A stretch of DNA of 64,000 nt, taken from Skermanella rosea. GTDB lineage: Bacteria > Pseudomonadota > Alphaproteobacteria > Azospirillales > Azospirillaceae. The position numbers were made by a program, and so were the translations under genes. Within the stretch, counting starts at the first letter, position 1. Each line of letters starts with the position of its first letter. Of the stretch, positions 42,361 through 51,942 are shown piece by piece. Below the pieces are notes generated by a model, which did not search any database, had not been told where the DNA came from, and saw nothing but the letters and a program-made list of their open reading frames with translations. The stretch is taken from positions 5,325,471-5,389,470 of the forward strand of contig NZ_CP086111.1 in assembly GCF_016806835.2 (NCBI RefSeq). The letters run 5' to 3'.

Positions 42361-43300
42361 GGGGCGCTGCGGGGAAGAGGTCCGGGGTTTCGGCCAGCAT
42401 GCGGGCGAAACGCGCCGCGGCCGGGACCATGCCGAAGACCAGCGGCGGCGGAATGACCCCGGTCCTGCCCGCCGCGACGGCGGGAAGGTTCCGCCAGAGG
42501 GGGCTGGAGGCCAGGGTGGGCCGGGCGTCGGGCGGGACCGGATCGATCACCAGCAGGCTGGCGTCGGGATGCACGGACAGGCGGTCGATGGGGACGGTGG
42601 CGAACCCCCAGGCGTTGGTCGGCCCCGTCCAGGCGCTGCGCAGGCCGCTGCTTTCCAGGACGGCTTCCGCCAAGCTGCCTTTGCCATAGACGCGGACATG
42701 CCTTGCGTCCATGAAGCTGACGGCCAGGACGGGAGGGGGGTTGGCTGCTTCCAAGGTTACCTGGGCGGCGGCGAAGGCGGCTTCGGCGCGGCCGATCAGC
42801 GCCTCGCCGGCAGCTTGGCGGTGCAGCAGGCGGGAGAGCCTGCGGGTGGCATCGACCGCGTTCTCCCAGGGCCGGTGGTCGGAGGTGTAGGTGGGCAGCG
42901 ACAGCGTCGGGGCGATCCGCTCCAGCTGGGGCCGCAGGCTTTCCTGCTCCCCGACGATCAGGATCAGATCGGGGGCGAGGGTGCTGAGCAGCTCGAGGTT
43001 CGGTTCCAGGCGGAGACCGAGATCCACGACACCTGGGTCGAGGGGCGGACCGCCGACCCAGGTTTCGTAGACCTTGGCCTCCGGCACGGCGAGGGGCCGG
43101 ATGCCCAGCGCGATCAGGGTGTCGGTGAGGCCCCAGTCCAGCGCGACGACGCGGCGAGGGGGCGGCGGCGTGTCGCCCGCCGCGGCGGCCGTGGCCGCGA
43201 GGATGGCCAGGACGGCCAGGGGCGCCAGGAGGCTTCCGAGGATTCGGAGGCGGAGGGCCGGCGGAGGTGAAGGCGGGCTTGCCTGTCCGTCGGCACCCTT
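42308..43300 (-). CDS. Iron-siderophore ABC transporter substrate-binding protein (FecB/FhuD-like)
   Basis: Periplasmic binding protein of about 330 aa in the class III (FecB/FhuD/BtuF) fold. After an N-terminal signal anchor (LGSLLAPLAVLAILAATAAAA) the mature part begins RRVVALDWGLTDTLIALGI. A second landmark is LAPDLILIVGEQESLRPQLERIAP. Start is ATG at 43300 with GGAACG 7 nt upstream; ATG at 43345 is possible. The last 17 codons overlap the convergent E1 gene in antisense, so this tail is probably recent. A Fur-like box lies upstream. No permease, ATPase or TonB receptor is adjacent. Confidence 0.88.
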   Translation of the reverse strand, partial: KGADGQASPPSPPPALRLRILGSLLAPLAVLAILAATAAAAGDTPPPPRRVVALDWGLTDTLIALGIRPLAVPEAKVYETWVGGPPLDPGVVDLGLRLEPNLELLSTLAPDLILIVGEQESLRPQLERIAPTLSLPTYTSDHRPWENAVDATRRLSRLLHRQAAGEALIGRAEAAFAAAQVTLEAANPPPVLAVSFMDARHVRVYGKGSLAEAVLESSGLRSAWTGPTNAWGFATVPIDRLSVHPDASLLVIDPVPPDARPTLASSPLWRNLPAVAAGRTGVIPPPLVFGMVPAAARFARMLAETPDLFPAAPLSGPRSYGDAGSAGRPR

Positions 43301-43383
43301 CATCGATCGTTCCAAGCCGGCATCGAGCTTCTCCCTGCCTGTCATTGTTGGCCGGGCGAACTCTTAAGGTCCGAACGATGTTG

Positions 43384-43406
43384 ATGCAACTCATTATCAT
43401 TTGCAT
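43384..43406. promoter_or_regulatory. Fur-box-like palindrome upstream of the FecB-like gene
   Basis: The minus-strand core AAATGATAATGA lies between the inverted 6-bp arms ATGCAA and TTGCAT, a good match to Fur-type operators. It is about 85 bp upstream of the preferred start of the iron-complex binding protein. Iron-dependent repression is the inference. Confidence 0.7.
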
Positions 43407-43481
43407 TGCCGGGTTTACCCCGGAGGGATGCCCGGACGCCGCGGGAGCCGGAGCTCGCCGCGGCGGGAGGTCAGGGCCGCG

Positions 43482-45956
43482 CTATTGCCTGGGCAGGGCG
43501 TAGGCGATGACACTGTCGCCGGCCTTGGTGCCCAGCGAGCCGTGGCCGCCGGCGGCCACCAGAAGATACTGGCGGCCGTCCTCGCCCAGGTAGGTCATGG
43601 GCGTCGCCTGGCCGCCGGCCGGCAGGCGGCTTTCCCAGAGCTGCTCGCCGGTGGTGACGTCGTAGCCGCGCACGTAATAGTCGATGGTGCCGGACAGGAA
43701 GGCGACGCCGCCGGCCGTCATCATCGGACCGCCCAGGCTGGGCACGCCCATCCTGAAGGGCAGCGGCAGGGGCGAGGCGTCGCGGACGGTGCCGTTCTTG
43801 TGCATCCAGATGATCTCGCCGGTGGTCAGGTCGGCCGCCGAGACATAGCCCCAGGGAGGAGCCTGGCAGGGCAGCCCGAGGACCGAGACGAACGGGGCCA
43901 GCTTGACCGCGAAGGGGGCGCCGAAATTCTCGTTGAGGGCCGGCAGGCTGTATTCCGGCCGGTTCTCGCCCTGGACATAGAGGGTGGTGTCGTCCTCGCG
44001 CGGGATCAGCTGGGAGACGAAGGCGAGATAGGCCGGGGTCGTGAAGGCGATCTGGCGCCGGGGATCGACCGCGATGCTGCCCCAGTTGAACACGCCGAAA
44101 TTGCCGGGGTAGATGAGGGAGCCTTCGGTGGAGGGCGGGGTGTAGCGGCCCTCGTAGCGCAGCCTGTGGAACTGGATGCGGCAGGCGAGCTGGTCGAACA
44201 GGGTGGCTCCCCACATGTCCCGGCCGCTCAGCGGCGGCGGGTCGTAGGACAGCGCCGAGACCGGCTGGGTCGGGGCGGTGTGGTCGCCCTCGGCGGCGCC
44301 CTGGGGCGCCGGCTTCTCGGTCACCGGCAGAATCGGCTCGCCGGTGCGGCGGTCGAGGACAAAGAGCTCGCCCTGCTTGGTCGGCTGGACCAGGGCCGGC
44401 ACCGTCTGTCCGCCGATGGTCAGGTCGATCAGGCTGGGCTGCGACGGCACGTCATAGTCCCACAGGTCGTGGTGGACGGTCTGGAAGTTCCAGCGCACCT
44501 GCCCCGTCGCGAGGTCGAGGGCGACGACGGAGGACGAGAACCGCTCCACCGCCGGGCTGCGGTTGCCGCCCCACTGGTCGGGCGGCTGGTTGCCCAGGGG
44601 GATGTAGACCATGCCCAAATCCTCGTCCACGGCGGAGATCGACCAGGAATTGGGCGAGTTGGGCGTGTAGGTCTCGCCCGGAGGGGGCGGTGCCGTGTCG
44701 TCCGGATCGCCGGAGTCCCAGGCCCAGACGAGGTCGCCGGTGTTCACGTCGAAGGCCCGGATCACGCCCGAGGCCTCGTTGACCGAGACGTTGTCCAGGA
44801 CGGTGCCGCCGACGATGATCAGGTCGCGGGTGACCACGACCGGGGAGGTCGAGTAGTAGGAGCCCGGCTTGACGTTGGGCATGTTGCGCCAGAGGTCGAT
44901 CTGCCCGGTGCCGCCGCCGAACGCGGTGCAGATCGCGCCGTCCTCCGGGTTCAGGGCGATCAGCCTGCCGTCGGCGGTCGGCATGAACAGCCGGGCGGGG
45001 CAGTTGTCGGCGGTTTCCGGCGCGGTGTTGGCCGCGACCGGCATGTCGGGGACCGGGGAGTCCGCCGGATCGGCCGGGGCGGGCGAGGCGGGCGCCGGGG
45101 CGGCCGTTTCCTCGGAAGCCGGGTGGTAGGACAGGCCGCGGCAGGTCAGGTGCTGGAGCGCCAGGTCGCCGCGGATCTCGGGATCGTAGCGCCAGATCTC
45201 CTCGCCGGTGGTGGCGTTCAGCGCGATGACGAACTGGTGCGGCGTGCAGAGGAACAGCCGGTTGCCGATCTTCAGCGGCGTGACCTGGAAGGTGGTTTCC
45301 ACCGGGTCGCCGGGCTGGCCGCGCAGATCGCCGGTGTGGTAGGTCCAGGCCTCCTGGAGCTGGGAGACGTTGGCCGGGGTGATCTGGTCGAGCGGGGAAT
45401 AGCGCTGGCCGTAGCCTGTGCGGCCGTAGGCATGCCATTCGCCGGGCGGGACGTCGGGCTTGCCGGTGGGTCCGTTCGCCGGGGCTTCGGCGCGCGGTCC
45501 CGGGGCGGTTCCCTCGATCCGGTGAGGGTCGGCGAACATGGAGGCTCCCGCCACCACGACGGCCAGGGCGAGTGCCGCCGCCAGCGGCAGGGAAGCGGCC
45601 CCGGAACGGCCGTCCAGCGGGCGGGTGACCCAGGGCAGCAGCAGGAGCAGGCCGACCACGACGAAGACCGCGCCGCGCGCCGCCAGCGGCCACCAATCGA
45701 ACCCGACCTCCCACAGGGACCAGGCCAGCGTGCCCAGGAGCAGCAGGGCATAGACCCAGAGCGCCGCGGGGTTCCTCCTGAACAGGAGATAGCCGGTGAT
45801 CAGGAGGGCCACGCCGGCGATGGCGTAGTACCAGGAGCCGCCCAAGGCGATCAGCCAGACGCCTCCGCCCGCCAGGGCGAGGCCCATGAGAAATAGGAGT
45901 ATGGCCATCGTCATGGGGACGAACGGCCGCCCCCTGCCCTGCCTGTCGCGCTGCAT
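43482..45956 (-). CDS. gcd: Membrane-bound PQQ-dependent glucose dehydrogenase
   Basis: Protein of 824 aa (E. coli Gcd is 796). Five N-terminal helices occupy about residues 15-145. The periplasmic PQQ beta-propeller follows, with GEWHAYGRTGYGQRYSPLDQI, WTYHTGDLRG, IRAFDVNTGDLVWAWDSGDPDDTA (shortened), PSQPSLIDL and a C-terminal YLLVAAGGHGSLGTKAGDSVIAYALP. It oxidises glucose to gluconolactone in the periplasm and passes electrons to ubiquinone; in soil bacteria this acidification releases mineral phosphate. ATG at 45956 follows GAGGTGACC. PQQ biosynthesis genes are not in the window. A 45-residue Ala/Pro insert around 285-310 (the region EETAAPAPASPAPADPADSP) is unusual. Confidence 0.94.
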   Translation of the reverse strand: MQRDRQGRGRPFVPMTMAILLFLMGLALAGGGVWLIALGGSWYYAIAGVALLITGYLLFRRNPAALWVYALLLLGTLAWSLWEVGFDWWPLAARGAVFVVVGLLLLLPWVTRPLDGRSGAASLPLAAALALAVVVAGASMFADPHRIEGTAPGPRAEAPANGPTGKPDVPPGEWHAYGRTGYGQRYSPLDQITPANVSQLQEAWTYHTGDLRGQPGDPVETTFQVTPLKIGNRLFLCTPHQFVIALNATTGEEIWRYDPEIRGDLALQHLTCRGLSYHPASEETAAPAPASPAPADPADSPVPDMPVAANTAPETADNCPARLFMPTADGRLIALNPEDGAICTAFGGGTGQIDLWRNMPNVKPGSYYSTSPVVVTRDLIIVGGTVLDNVSVNEASGVIRAFDVNTGDLVWAWDSGDPDDTAPPPPGETYTPNSPNSWSISAVDEDLGMVYIPLGNQPPDQWGGNRSPAVERFSSSVVALDLATGQVRWNFQTVHHDLWDYDVPSQPSLIDLTIGGQTVPALVQPTKQGELFVLDRRTGEPILPVTEKPAPQGAAEGDHTAPTQPVSALSYDPPPLSGRDMWGATLFDQLACRIQFHRLRYEGRYTPPSTEGSLIYPGNFGVFNWGSIAVDPRRQIAFTTPAYLAFVSQLIPREDDTTLYVQGENRPEYSLPALNENFGAPFAVKLAPFVSVLGLPCQAPPWGYVSAADLTTGEIIWMHKNGTVRDASPLPLPFRMGVPSLGGPMMTAGGVAFLSGTIDYYVRGYDVTTGEQLWESRLPAGGQATPMTYLGEDGRQYLLVAAGGHGSLGTKAGDSVIAYALPRQ

Positions 45957-46045
45957 GAGGTCACCTCGGAACTGCGGTATCAGCCTGGGTAACCCGTCGT
46001 CGGCGCGTTCGTTTCTTCGGGGAATGGATGAGGCGGCGGCGAAAT

Positions 46046-46074
46046 GGAAAAAGGCCGGCCCTCGCGGGCCGGCC
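46046..46074 (-). terminator. Rho-independent terminator of the large surface-protein gene
   Basis: On the minus strand a 9-bp stem (GGCCGGCCC / GGGCCGGCC) with a 4-nt loop is followed by TTTTT. A second hairpin, GCGGGGCCGC / GCGGCCCCGC at 46104-46127, lies between it and the stop codon at 46176. Confidence 0.8.
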
Positions 46075-46175
46075 CCTTGCCGTCTGTGTTCGTCGTCTTC
46101 GGTGCGGGGCCGCCGAAGCGGCCCCGCGGTAGTTCCGGTTTCCGCCTTGTGGAGGGGCGGGCACCGGCCCGTGGC

Positions 46176-49100
46176 TTACACGGTGGGATCGACGTAGAAC
46201 TTGAAGTTGGCGTTGGTCAGCGGTGCTCCAAACTCGTCGGAGACACCGACCAGCGTGATCTGAAGGTCGGTACCCAGACCATCAGTATGCGTGATCGTCG
46301 TACGGTTACCGATCATCCAATCATTGGTGACAGAGAGGTCGGAGATGTCATCAATGCTGGTGAAGGCCGTGAGATCGATCTTCTCCAAGCCGCCCAGCTC
46401 GAAGTCCTGGATGGTATCGTTTCCGGAGCTGGGCTTGAACACGAAGGTGTCGTTGCCAAGACCGCCCATGAAAACGTCGTCACCCGACGTACCCGTGATC
46501 GTGTCGGCGTTGACGCTGCCGGTGATCTCGAGCCTGCCGTTGTTCTCCAGGCGGTCGGCCTCCTCGACGGCGGAGAGGTCCGCCGTGCCCGAAACCGTGA
46601 TCCGCGCGGTACCGTTGGCATCGATGTTCAGTTCGTCGGCGGTCAGGCTGAAGTCCTGCACCGTCACCGTCTGGTCGGAGGCGACGTCGAAGTTGTCGCT
46701 GCCCAGACCGCCGTTGAAGGTGATGGTGTCGACGCCCGCGGGTGCCTTCAGGTAGTCGTTGCCGCCGGAGCCGTTGATCGTCAGGCTATCGAAGCTCCAC
46801 TCCTCCTTGCCGCTGAAGTCCAGGTTGTCGGCGATCGCGGTGCCGTTGATGATCACGGCGCTGTCTTCGTCGCCGACGATCTTGTCGATGCTGGTCGCCT
46901 GGGAGGCGGACAGCGTCAGCCTCGCGTCCTCGACAAGCTCGAGACCGAAGGTGCCCAGCTTCGTGGCGGAGTTCAGGGTTTGCGTCCCGCTGACTTCCGC
47001 GGTCTTGGTACCGGCCACCGTGATCTGGCTCAGGTCCACCGCGGTGCTGCCGAGCCCGGTCACCGTCACGTTGCCGGCGCCGGTGATCACCTTGCCGTTG
47101 GCCTGCGCAGCCGTCAGCTCCAGGGTCACGCCCACGCCGACGTCGATCGAGCCGTCGTCGAACGAGAGACCGAGGCCGACGTCTTCGAGGTTAACGACGA
47201 TCGGCTGCTCGCCGGCGTCGATGCTGCCGCTGCCGTCGGTGTCGGCGACGATGTCACCGGCGATCACGACGGTACCCGGAAGGGTCGCATCGTCATTGTC
47301 AGCGGTCCCGCTGATGCTGACGCCGTCGGCCTGGAGGGCCGACAGGGTCAGGACTTTGCCGTCCAGGACCTTGTAAGTATCCACATAGCCCAGGAGATTG
47401 GTATTGGCGGAGACGTCCAGGTCGGTCCCGACTTCCGCGGTAACGTCGGCGGCCTCGGCGATCCCGCTGAGATCCGTGTCGGCGGCCAGGCCGGTCACCG
47501 TCACGGTCACGGAACCCGTCAGGGTACCGGAGTTGAGGCTCACGACGCGCTCGTCAGCCTGATCGGCCGACAGCGTCAGCGAGGCGCTGGCGTCACCATC
47601 GATGCCGTCCCACATCTCGATCTCGAAATCACCGAGCTTGGCGTCGGCGTCGAGGATCACGTCGTCGGTAACGATCGCGACCAGCTTGCCGGCATCGGAA
47701 CCGTTCTCGGTGGAGGCGGCACCGGCCTTGATGCCGGTCAGGTCGTAGGCGCTGGCGCCGTCGAGATTGACGGTGATCGAGCCGGCGTCCCTGGCTTCAG
47801 TCTCCTGGGTGTCCGGATCCTCGGCGACCGCGTCGGCACCGGTGATCGTCTTGCCGTTGGCCTGCGCAGCCGTCAGCGTGAAGGTGGCGCCGTGATCGAC
47901 CTTGACGTCGAAATCACCGATCTTCGCACCGCCTGCCAGTTGGGGCTGGGTAGTTCCGTCAGCCGCCACTTCCAGCGTCTTGGAACCGGTCACCGTCACC
48001 TTGGACAGGTCGACGTCGATGGTGGAGCCGGTGGCCAGGACGATGATGCTGCCCGCACCCTGGATGCTCTCGCCGGAGATCGAGCCGCCGTCGGTCTTGA
48101 GGGTCGCCCCTTCGTCGATCTGGACGACGAAGTCACCGAGGGTCAGGCCGTTGGCCTCGACCACGCCCTTGTCGGCCGTCGCTTCCAGACCGGTGACCTT
48201 GACGATGAGGTCGCTCTGGGTCGCGTTGACGGCGCCGACGAGGATATCGCTGTCCTCGATGTTCGACAGATCTATGTCGTCAACCAGATCGGTGACGATG
48301 ATCGAGGCGCCCTTGTTGCCGTTGCCGTCGACATCGCCGCCGAGGATGGTGCGCTCGTCGGCCTGGGTGGCGGTCAGGGTCAGCGTGACGTTCTGGGCGA
48401 CCTCCAGTTCGAGGGTGCCGAGCTGGGCGTCCTTGTTGATTTCCAGGTCGCTGGAGACCGCGGTAGTCACTTGGCCGGCGGTGACCTGGGAGAGATTGTA
48501 CGGCGATGTGCCGAAACCGGTGATGACGATCGTGCCGTTTGCGAAGGCGATGGTCTTGCCGGTGGCGAGGTCGGCGGAAACGGTCAGATCGCCGGAGCCG
48601 GTGACGGTCATCGACGCGTTGCCGAGATCGCCCGAGAAGGTGACGTCGGTGGCCGCATTGAGTTCGGCGACGATGCTGCCTTCGCCGGCATCCAGCTTGG
48701 ACAGGTCGAGGCCCAGCAGGTTCTCGATGCCGGTGACCGTCAGCGTGTGGCCCGTGGTGACGTCGGCCTTGCGGCCGTCGGCCTGTTCCGCCGTGATCGT
48801 CAGGTTGCCGTCGATGTCGTGGAAGGAGTAGGTGCCCAGAAGATCCAGGCCGGTCACGCCGGAGATGTCGGAGTCGGAGGCCGAGATCAGGCGGATCAGG
48901 TGATTCTCGCCGGAGACGATGATCTTGTCGTCTTCGATAGCCTGCTCGATGTCCAGCGCCTGCTCGCCGGAGAGAATGATACGGGTGTTGGAGTCGATGG
49001 TGATCGGGCTGAGGGCGGTGGCGCCGATCAGCTGGGCCATGGTGACTTCCTTGAAGTCGCCGACGACCGTGCGGGTCATGTTGATCTCGACCGTATCGGT

Positions 49101-51317
49101 CGAAACCAGCTCGTTCGGGCCCTTGGCGGACTCGTAGACCACGGTGAAGGTGCGCTCGCCCAGGTCGTCCGACATGTCGACCGTCAGGCTGTTCAACAGG
49201 GCTTCGACGGTGTCGTCGCTGGCGTTCTCGTTCAGGGTGATGACGAGCTGGTCGCCGGCCTTGGGCAGGGCGGCCGTCGTGCCGATGACGATTTCCTGAG
49301 GTTGATCGTTATCGTTGATGTCGATCTTGACGCTGACGTCGTAGGTGCCGTCCACGTTGAGGATGAAGCGGGCTTGCCCTTCCTCGATCGAAGCGTCGGT
49401 CGCGACCAGGCGCAGCGTGTCGACCCAGTTGCTGCCGGTCACCGTGATCGTGGCGCCGTCCATGACCGAGCCGTTGGAGTCGAAGTCGATCTCCTCGGAA
49501 CCCAGCTTATGGTTGATCCTCTCCGAAAGCTCGACTTCCTCGTTGCTCTCGTAAGGGGACTCGTCGTCCTTCGTCATCTGCGCGGCGCCCTCGACATCGA
49601 GCAGGCGCGTGAAGCTGTCCGACTCGCTGTTGCCGTCGGTCACCGTCACCTTGACGTTCAGGTCGCCCTCTTCGGAGTCGACAGTGCCGAGGCGGATGTT
49701 CTTCAGCAGTTCGGTGACGATCTCGGAGGTGGCGTTGCCGTTCAGGGTGACGGTGGCGAAGGTCGCCTCGCCGGCATCGTGACTCCCGAAACCTTCACCC
49801 TCGACCTGGCTATCGACGAAGCCGGCCTTGTAGGTGCCGATCACCGTATCGACGGCATTGCCGACCACACCGGCGCGCATGACCAGGTTGGAGCCGACGG
49901 CGTAGAACTTGCCGACGACCTCATCTCCTTCTTTCAGGGCCGGGAAGATGCCCATTTCGTCGGTCGGGATCACACCGTCTTCCAGCGTGTGGTCGCCGAT
50001 CTTGCCGCTGACATCGATGCGGATCGAACCGCCCGCGAAGTTGCCTTCGGCGTCCGTGATGACCGCAGTCTCGGTTACCGCCAGAGATTCGCTGACGAAC
50101 GGCGCAAAGCCGCTAATCTCGAACATCTCTTCCCCGATGCGGGTCGTCTCGGCACCGGTGATGACCGGAGCGTCGTTGACCGGGGTGAGTTCGAGAGTGG
50201 CGGAACCCTGGTCCTGATCCTGGCCGTCGGAGACGGTGTAGGTGAACTCGACGGTGCCGTTGAGGTCCTTGGCCGGGGTGAAAGTCCAGGTGCCGTCCTC
50301 GTTGGCGGCCACGGTGCCGAACGCCTCGTCGACGGAGACCTCGGTGACGGTCAGTTCGTCGCGGTCCACATCCGACGCGTTGGCCAGCAGCTGGGCCGAC
50401 GTCAGGATGACGGGGACGTCTTCCGGGGAGGTTTCGAGCGCGATCGGCTCGCCGGCGACCGGGAAGTCGTTGACCGGGGTCACTTCCAGGGTGGCGGAGG
50501 TCTCGATCGACTCCTTGCCGTCGGTGACGGTGACCGTGAAGGAAACCGTGCCGTTGAAGTTCGAAGCCGGCTTGAAACTCCAGGTGCCGTCCTCGTTCGG
50601 GATCAGTTCGCCGGCCGCTTCGTCCGCCAGCGCCACCGAGGCGATGCTCGGGGTGTCGCCGTCGGCGTCCGTGACGTTGGCCAGCAGCTGCTCGGTGGTG
50701 ATCAGGATAGCGTCGGCGTCTTCCAGGATCGCTTCGAGTTCCACCGGGCCGCTGGCGACCGGGGCCTGGTTGGCCGGCTGCATGTCCTCGGTGATCGCGG
50801 TGTCGACGGCCGACTTGCCGCTCTCGACGGTCGCGGCATCGTCGGTGACGCCGTCCAGGACCGCCTTGGCGGCAACGAGGTCGCCGGCGTCCCATTCGGC
50901 GCCCTTAACCTTGTACTGCTCGGTGTAGTAGGCGGCGACGTCGGCCTTGTTCTCGACCATCACGGCATCCGCGCCCTGCGCGCCGCTGATGATGTCGATG
51001 ATGATCAGTCCGATCGGGCGGCCCGACGCGATCTGTTCCTTCCAGTAGTTCAGGCCTTCGGTGTCGATGCTGTCGCGGTTGAACAGGTTCTTGTAGACGG
51101 ACAGCAGGAACGGCTCCGGGTCCGCCGACGGATCGGCCAGGAACGGATACTGCTCGGTGGACTCGGGCTGCACGGAGAAGCTCTGCGCGATGTCGGCGAG
51201 CGACATCGGCGACTCGTTCTCGCTGGACATCTGCTGCAACCAGTAGTCCAGGCCCTCCGGATCACCGGCGCGGCCGAAATACCCAATGTACAACTTGGAA
51301 ATCAGGTTGATTGACAT
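46176..51317 (-). CDS. Large repeat surface protein with DUF4214 head, cadherin-like/VCBS repeats and RTX-like C-terminus
   Basis: Protein of 1713 aa. Residues 1-135 hold two DUF4214 units (LYIGYFGRAGDPEGLDYWL and VYKNLFNRDSIDTEGLNYW). Two tandem-95/cadherin-like repeats follow at about 170-385, each with EDGTWxFxPAxxxNGTV and PVNDxPV. From about 850 to 1560 runs a degenerate repeat with LTLxAxQADxRxI and VTVTGL cores, at least seven copies. Near 1600 GTSGDDVFMGGLGNDTFVF is an RTX-type Ca2+ repeat, and the acidic, basic-poor tail lacks cysteine. There is no Sec signal, so type I secretion is likely; no TolC/ABC secretion genes are adjacent. It is probably an adhesin or biofilm matrix protein. 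ATG at 51317 replaces a longer frame with an Arg-rich leader. Confidence 0.88.
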   Translation of the reverse strand: MSINLISKLYIGYFGRAGDPEGLDYWLQQMSSENESPMSLADIAQSFSVQPESTEQYPFLADPSADPEPFLLSVYKNLFNRDSIDTEGLNYWKEQIASGRPIGLIIIDIISGAQGADAVMVENKADVAAYYTEQYKVKGAEWDAGDLVAAKAVLDGVTDDAATVESGKSAVDTAITEDMQPANQAPVASGPVELEAILEDADAILITTEQLLANVTDADGDTPSIASVALADEAAGELIPNEDGTWSFKPASNFNGTVSFTVTVTDGKESIETSATLEVTPVNDFPVAGEPIALETSPEDVPVILTSAQLLANASDVDRDELTVTEVSVDEAFGTVAANEDGTWTFTPAKDLNGTVEFTYTVSDGQDQDQGSATLELTPVNDAPVITGAETTRIGEEMFEISGFAPFVSESLAVTETAVITDAEGNFAGGSIRIDVSGKIGDHTLEDGVIPTDEMGIFPALKEGDEVVGKFYAVGSNLVMRAGVVGNAVDTVIGTYKAGFVDSQVEGEGFGSHDAGEATFATVTLNGNATSEIVTELLKNIRLGTVDSEEGDLNVKVTVTDGNSESDSFTRLLDVEGAAQMTKDDESPYESNEEVELSERINHKLGSEEIDFDSNGSVMDGATITVTGSNWVDTLRLVATDASIEEGQARFILNVDGTYDVSVKIDINDNDQPQEIVIGTTAALPKAGDQLVITLNENASDDTVEALLNSLTVDMSDDLGERTFTVVYESAKGPNELVSTDTVEINMTRTVVGDFKEVTMAQLIGATALSPITIDSNTRIILSGEQALDIEQAIEDDKIIVSGENHLIRLISASDSDISGVTGLDLLGTYSFHDIDGNLTITAEQADGRKADVTTGHTLTVTGIENLLGLDLSKLDAGEGSIVAELNAATDVTFSGDLGNASMTVTGSGDLTVSADLATGKTIAFANGTIVITGFGTSPYNLSQVTAGQVTTAVSSDLEINKDAQLGTLELEVAQNVTLTLTATQADERTILGGDVDGNGNKGASIIVTDLVDDIDLSNIEDSDILVGAVNATQSDLIVKVTGLEATADKGVVEANGLTLGDFVVQIDEGATLKTDGGSISGESIQGAGSIIVLATGSTIDVDLSKVTVTGSKTLEVAADGTTQPQLAGGAKIGDFDVKVDHGATFTLTAAQANGKTITGADAVAEDPDTQETEARDAGSITVNLDGASAYDLTGIKAGAASTENGSDAGKLVAIVTDDVILDADAKLGDFEIEMWDGIDGDASASLTLSADQADERVVSLNSGTLTGSVTVTVTGLAADTDLSGIAEAADVTAEVGTDLDVSANTNLLGYVDTYKVLDGKVLTLSALQADGVSISGTADNDDATLPGTVVIAGDIVADTDGSGSIDAGEQPIVVNLEDVGLGLSFDDGSIDVGVGVTLELTAAQANGKVITGAGNVTVTGLGSTAVDLSQITVAGTKTAEVSGTQTLNSATKLGTFGLELVEDARLTLSASQATSIDKIVGDEDSAVIINGTAIADNLDFSGKEEWSFDSLTINGSGGNDYLKAPAGVDTITFNGGLGSDNFDVASDQTVTVQDFSLTADELNIDANGTARITVSGTADLSAVEEADRLENNGRLEITGSVNADTITGTSGDDVFMGGLGNDTFVFKPSSGNDTIQDFELGGLEKIDLTAFTSIDDISDLSVTNDWMIGNRTTITHTDGLGTDLQITLVGVSDEFGAPLTNANFKFYVDPTV

Positions 51318-51942
51318 CCTAGACTCTTTGTTGGAGCGAAACCCTGCGGGTTTCTGGTGTGACAGGTATCGTTGAACTGTTCGTCCTGCCGAACCGCGAA
51401 GCGAGGAAGTCTCGCACCGAACCGCATAATGCAAGAAGCCTATGCCGTTCAGACATCCTAAGATTGCATGATAGGGTTAATACCCGGTTAATCAGCAGAT
51501 CTTTGAGAGTCGTTCGCAGTTAGTGGAAGATCGGGATAATTCAGGTTGTTTGCCGAGGCATCCTGGAGCGGATGCCCGTCATGAGGTTCGAAGCTCAATC
51601 AACGCCGTGATCAGACTCCCTTGGACTGGCACCCGATACGCCTTCGACGCGGAAACCAGCGGCCCGGCCGGGGGACGGACGTTTCCGTGGTTTCCTGTTA
51701 AGCGCCTGGGCAGCAGATGCCGATATGCCCAGTGTTGCCTCTAAGGGTTAATTTTCTGCAACGGGAGGATGCCTCAGTACCCTAACTTTCAGCCTAGTGA
51801 CATACCGCAATAAAAAAGCCCGAACCCCGCCGACAGGGCAGAGTCCGGGCTAAAATGCTATTATTTTCGGTAGGTTAGCGGATGGGGATCAGGGGCGGCG
51901 AAGGATTCCGCATCCTACCGTTTTTGATTTTTCCATAAGGGG
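51318..51942. other. 625-bp intergenic region upstream of the surface-protein gene
   Basis: No gene is apparent. Next to the surface-protein gene it is AT-richer, with AGGGTTAATACCC at about 51473 as a small palindrome, likely promoter DNA. Next to the glycosyltransferase gene is a terminator (51812-51854). The middle shows nothing recognisable. Confidence 0.55.
51812..51854 (-). terminator. Rho-independent terminator after the triple glycosyltransferase gene
   Basis: On the minus strand AGCCCGGA...TTCGGGCT forms a stem, closed around GC-rich inner sequence and followed by a TTTTTTATT tract. It lies 89 bp beyond the stop at 51943. Confidence 0.8.

Noticed and set aside
46044..51314. Plus-strand open frame of about 1750 codons opposite the surface protein
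   Set aside because: Val/Asp/Gly-rich mirror of the repeat gene. The minus strand has recognisable DUF4214, cadherin-like and RTX elements and a terminator in the matching direction.
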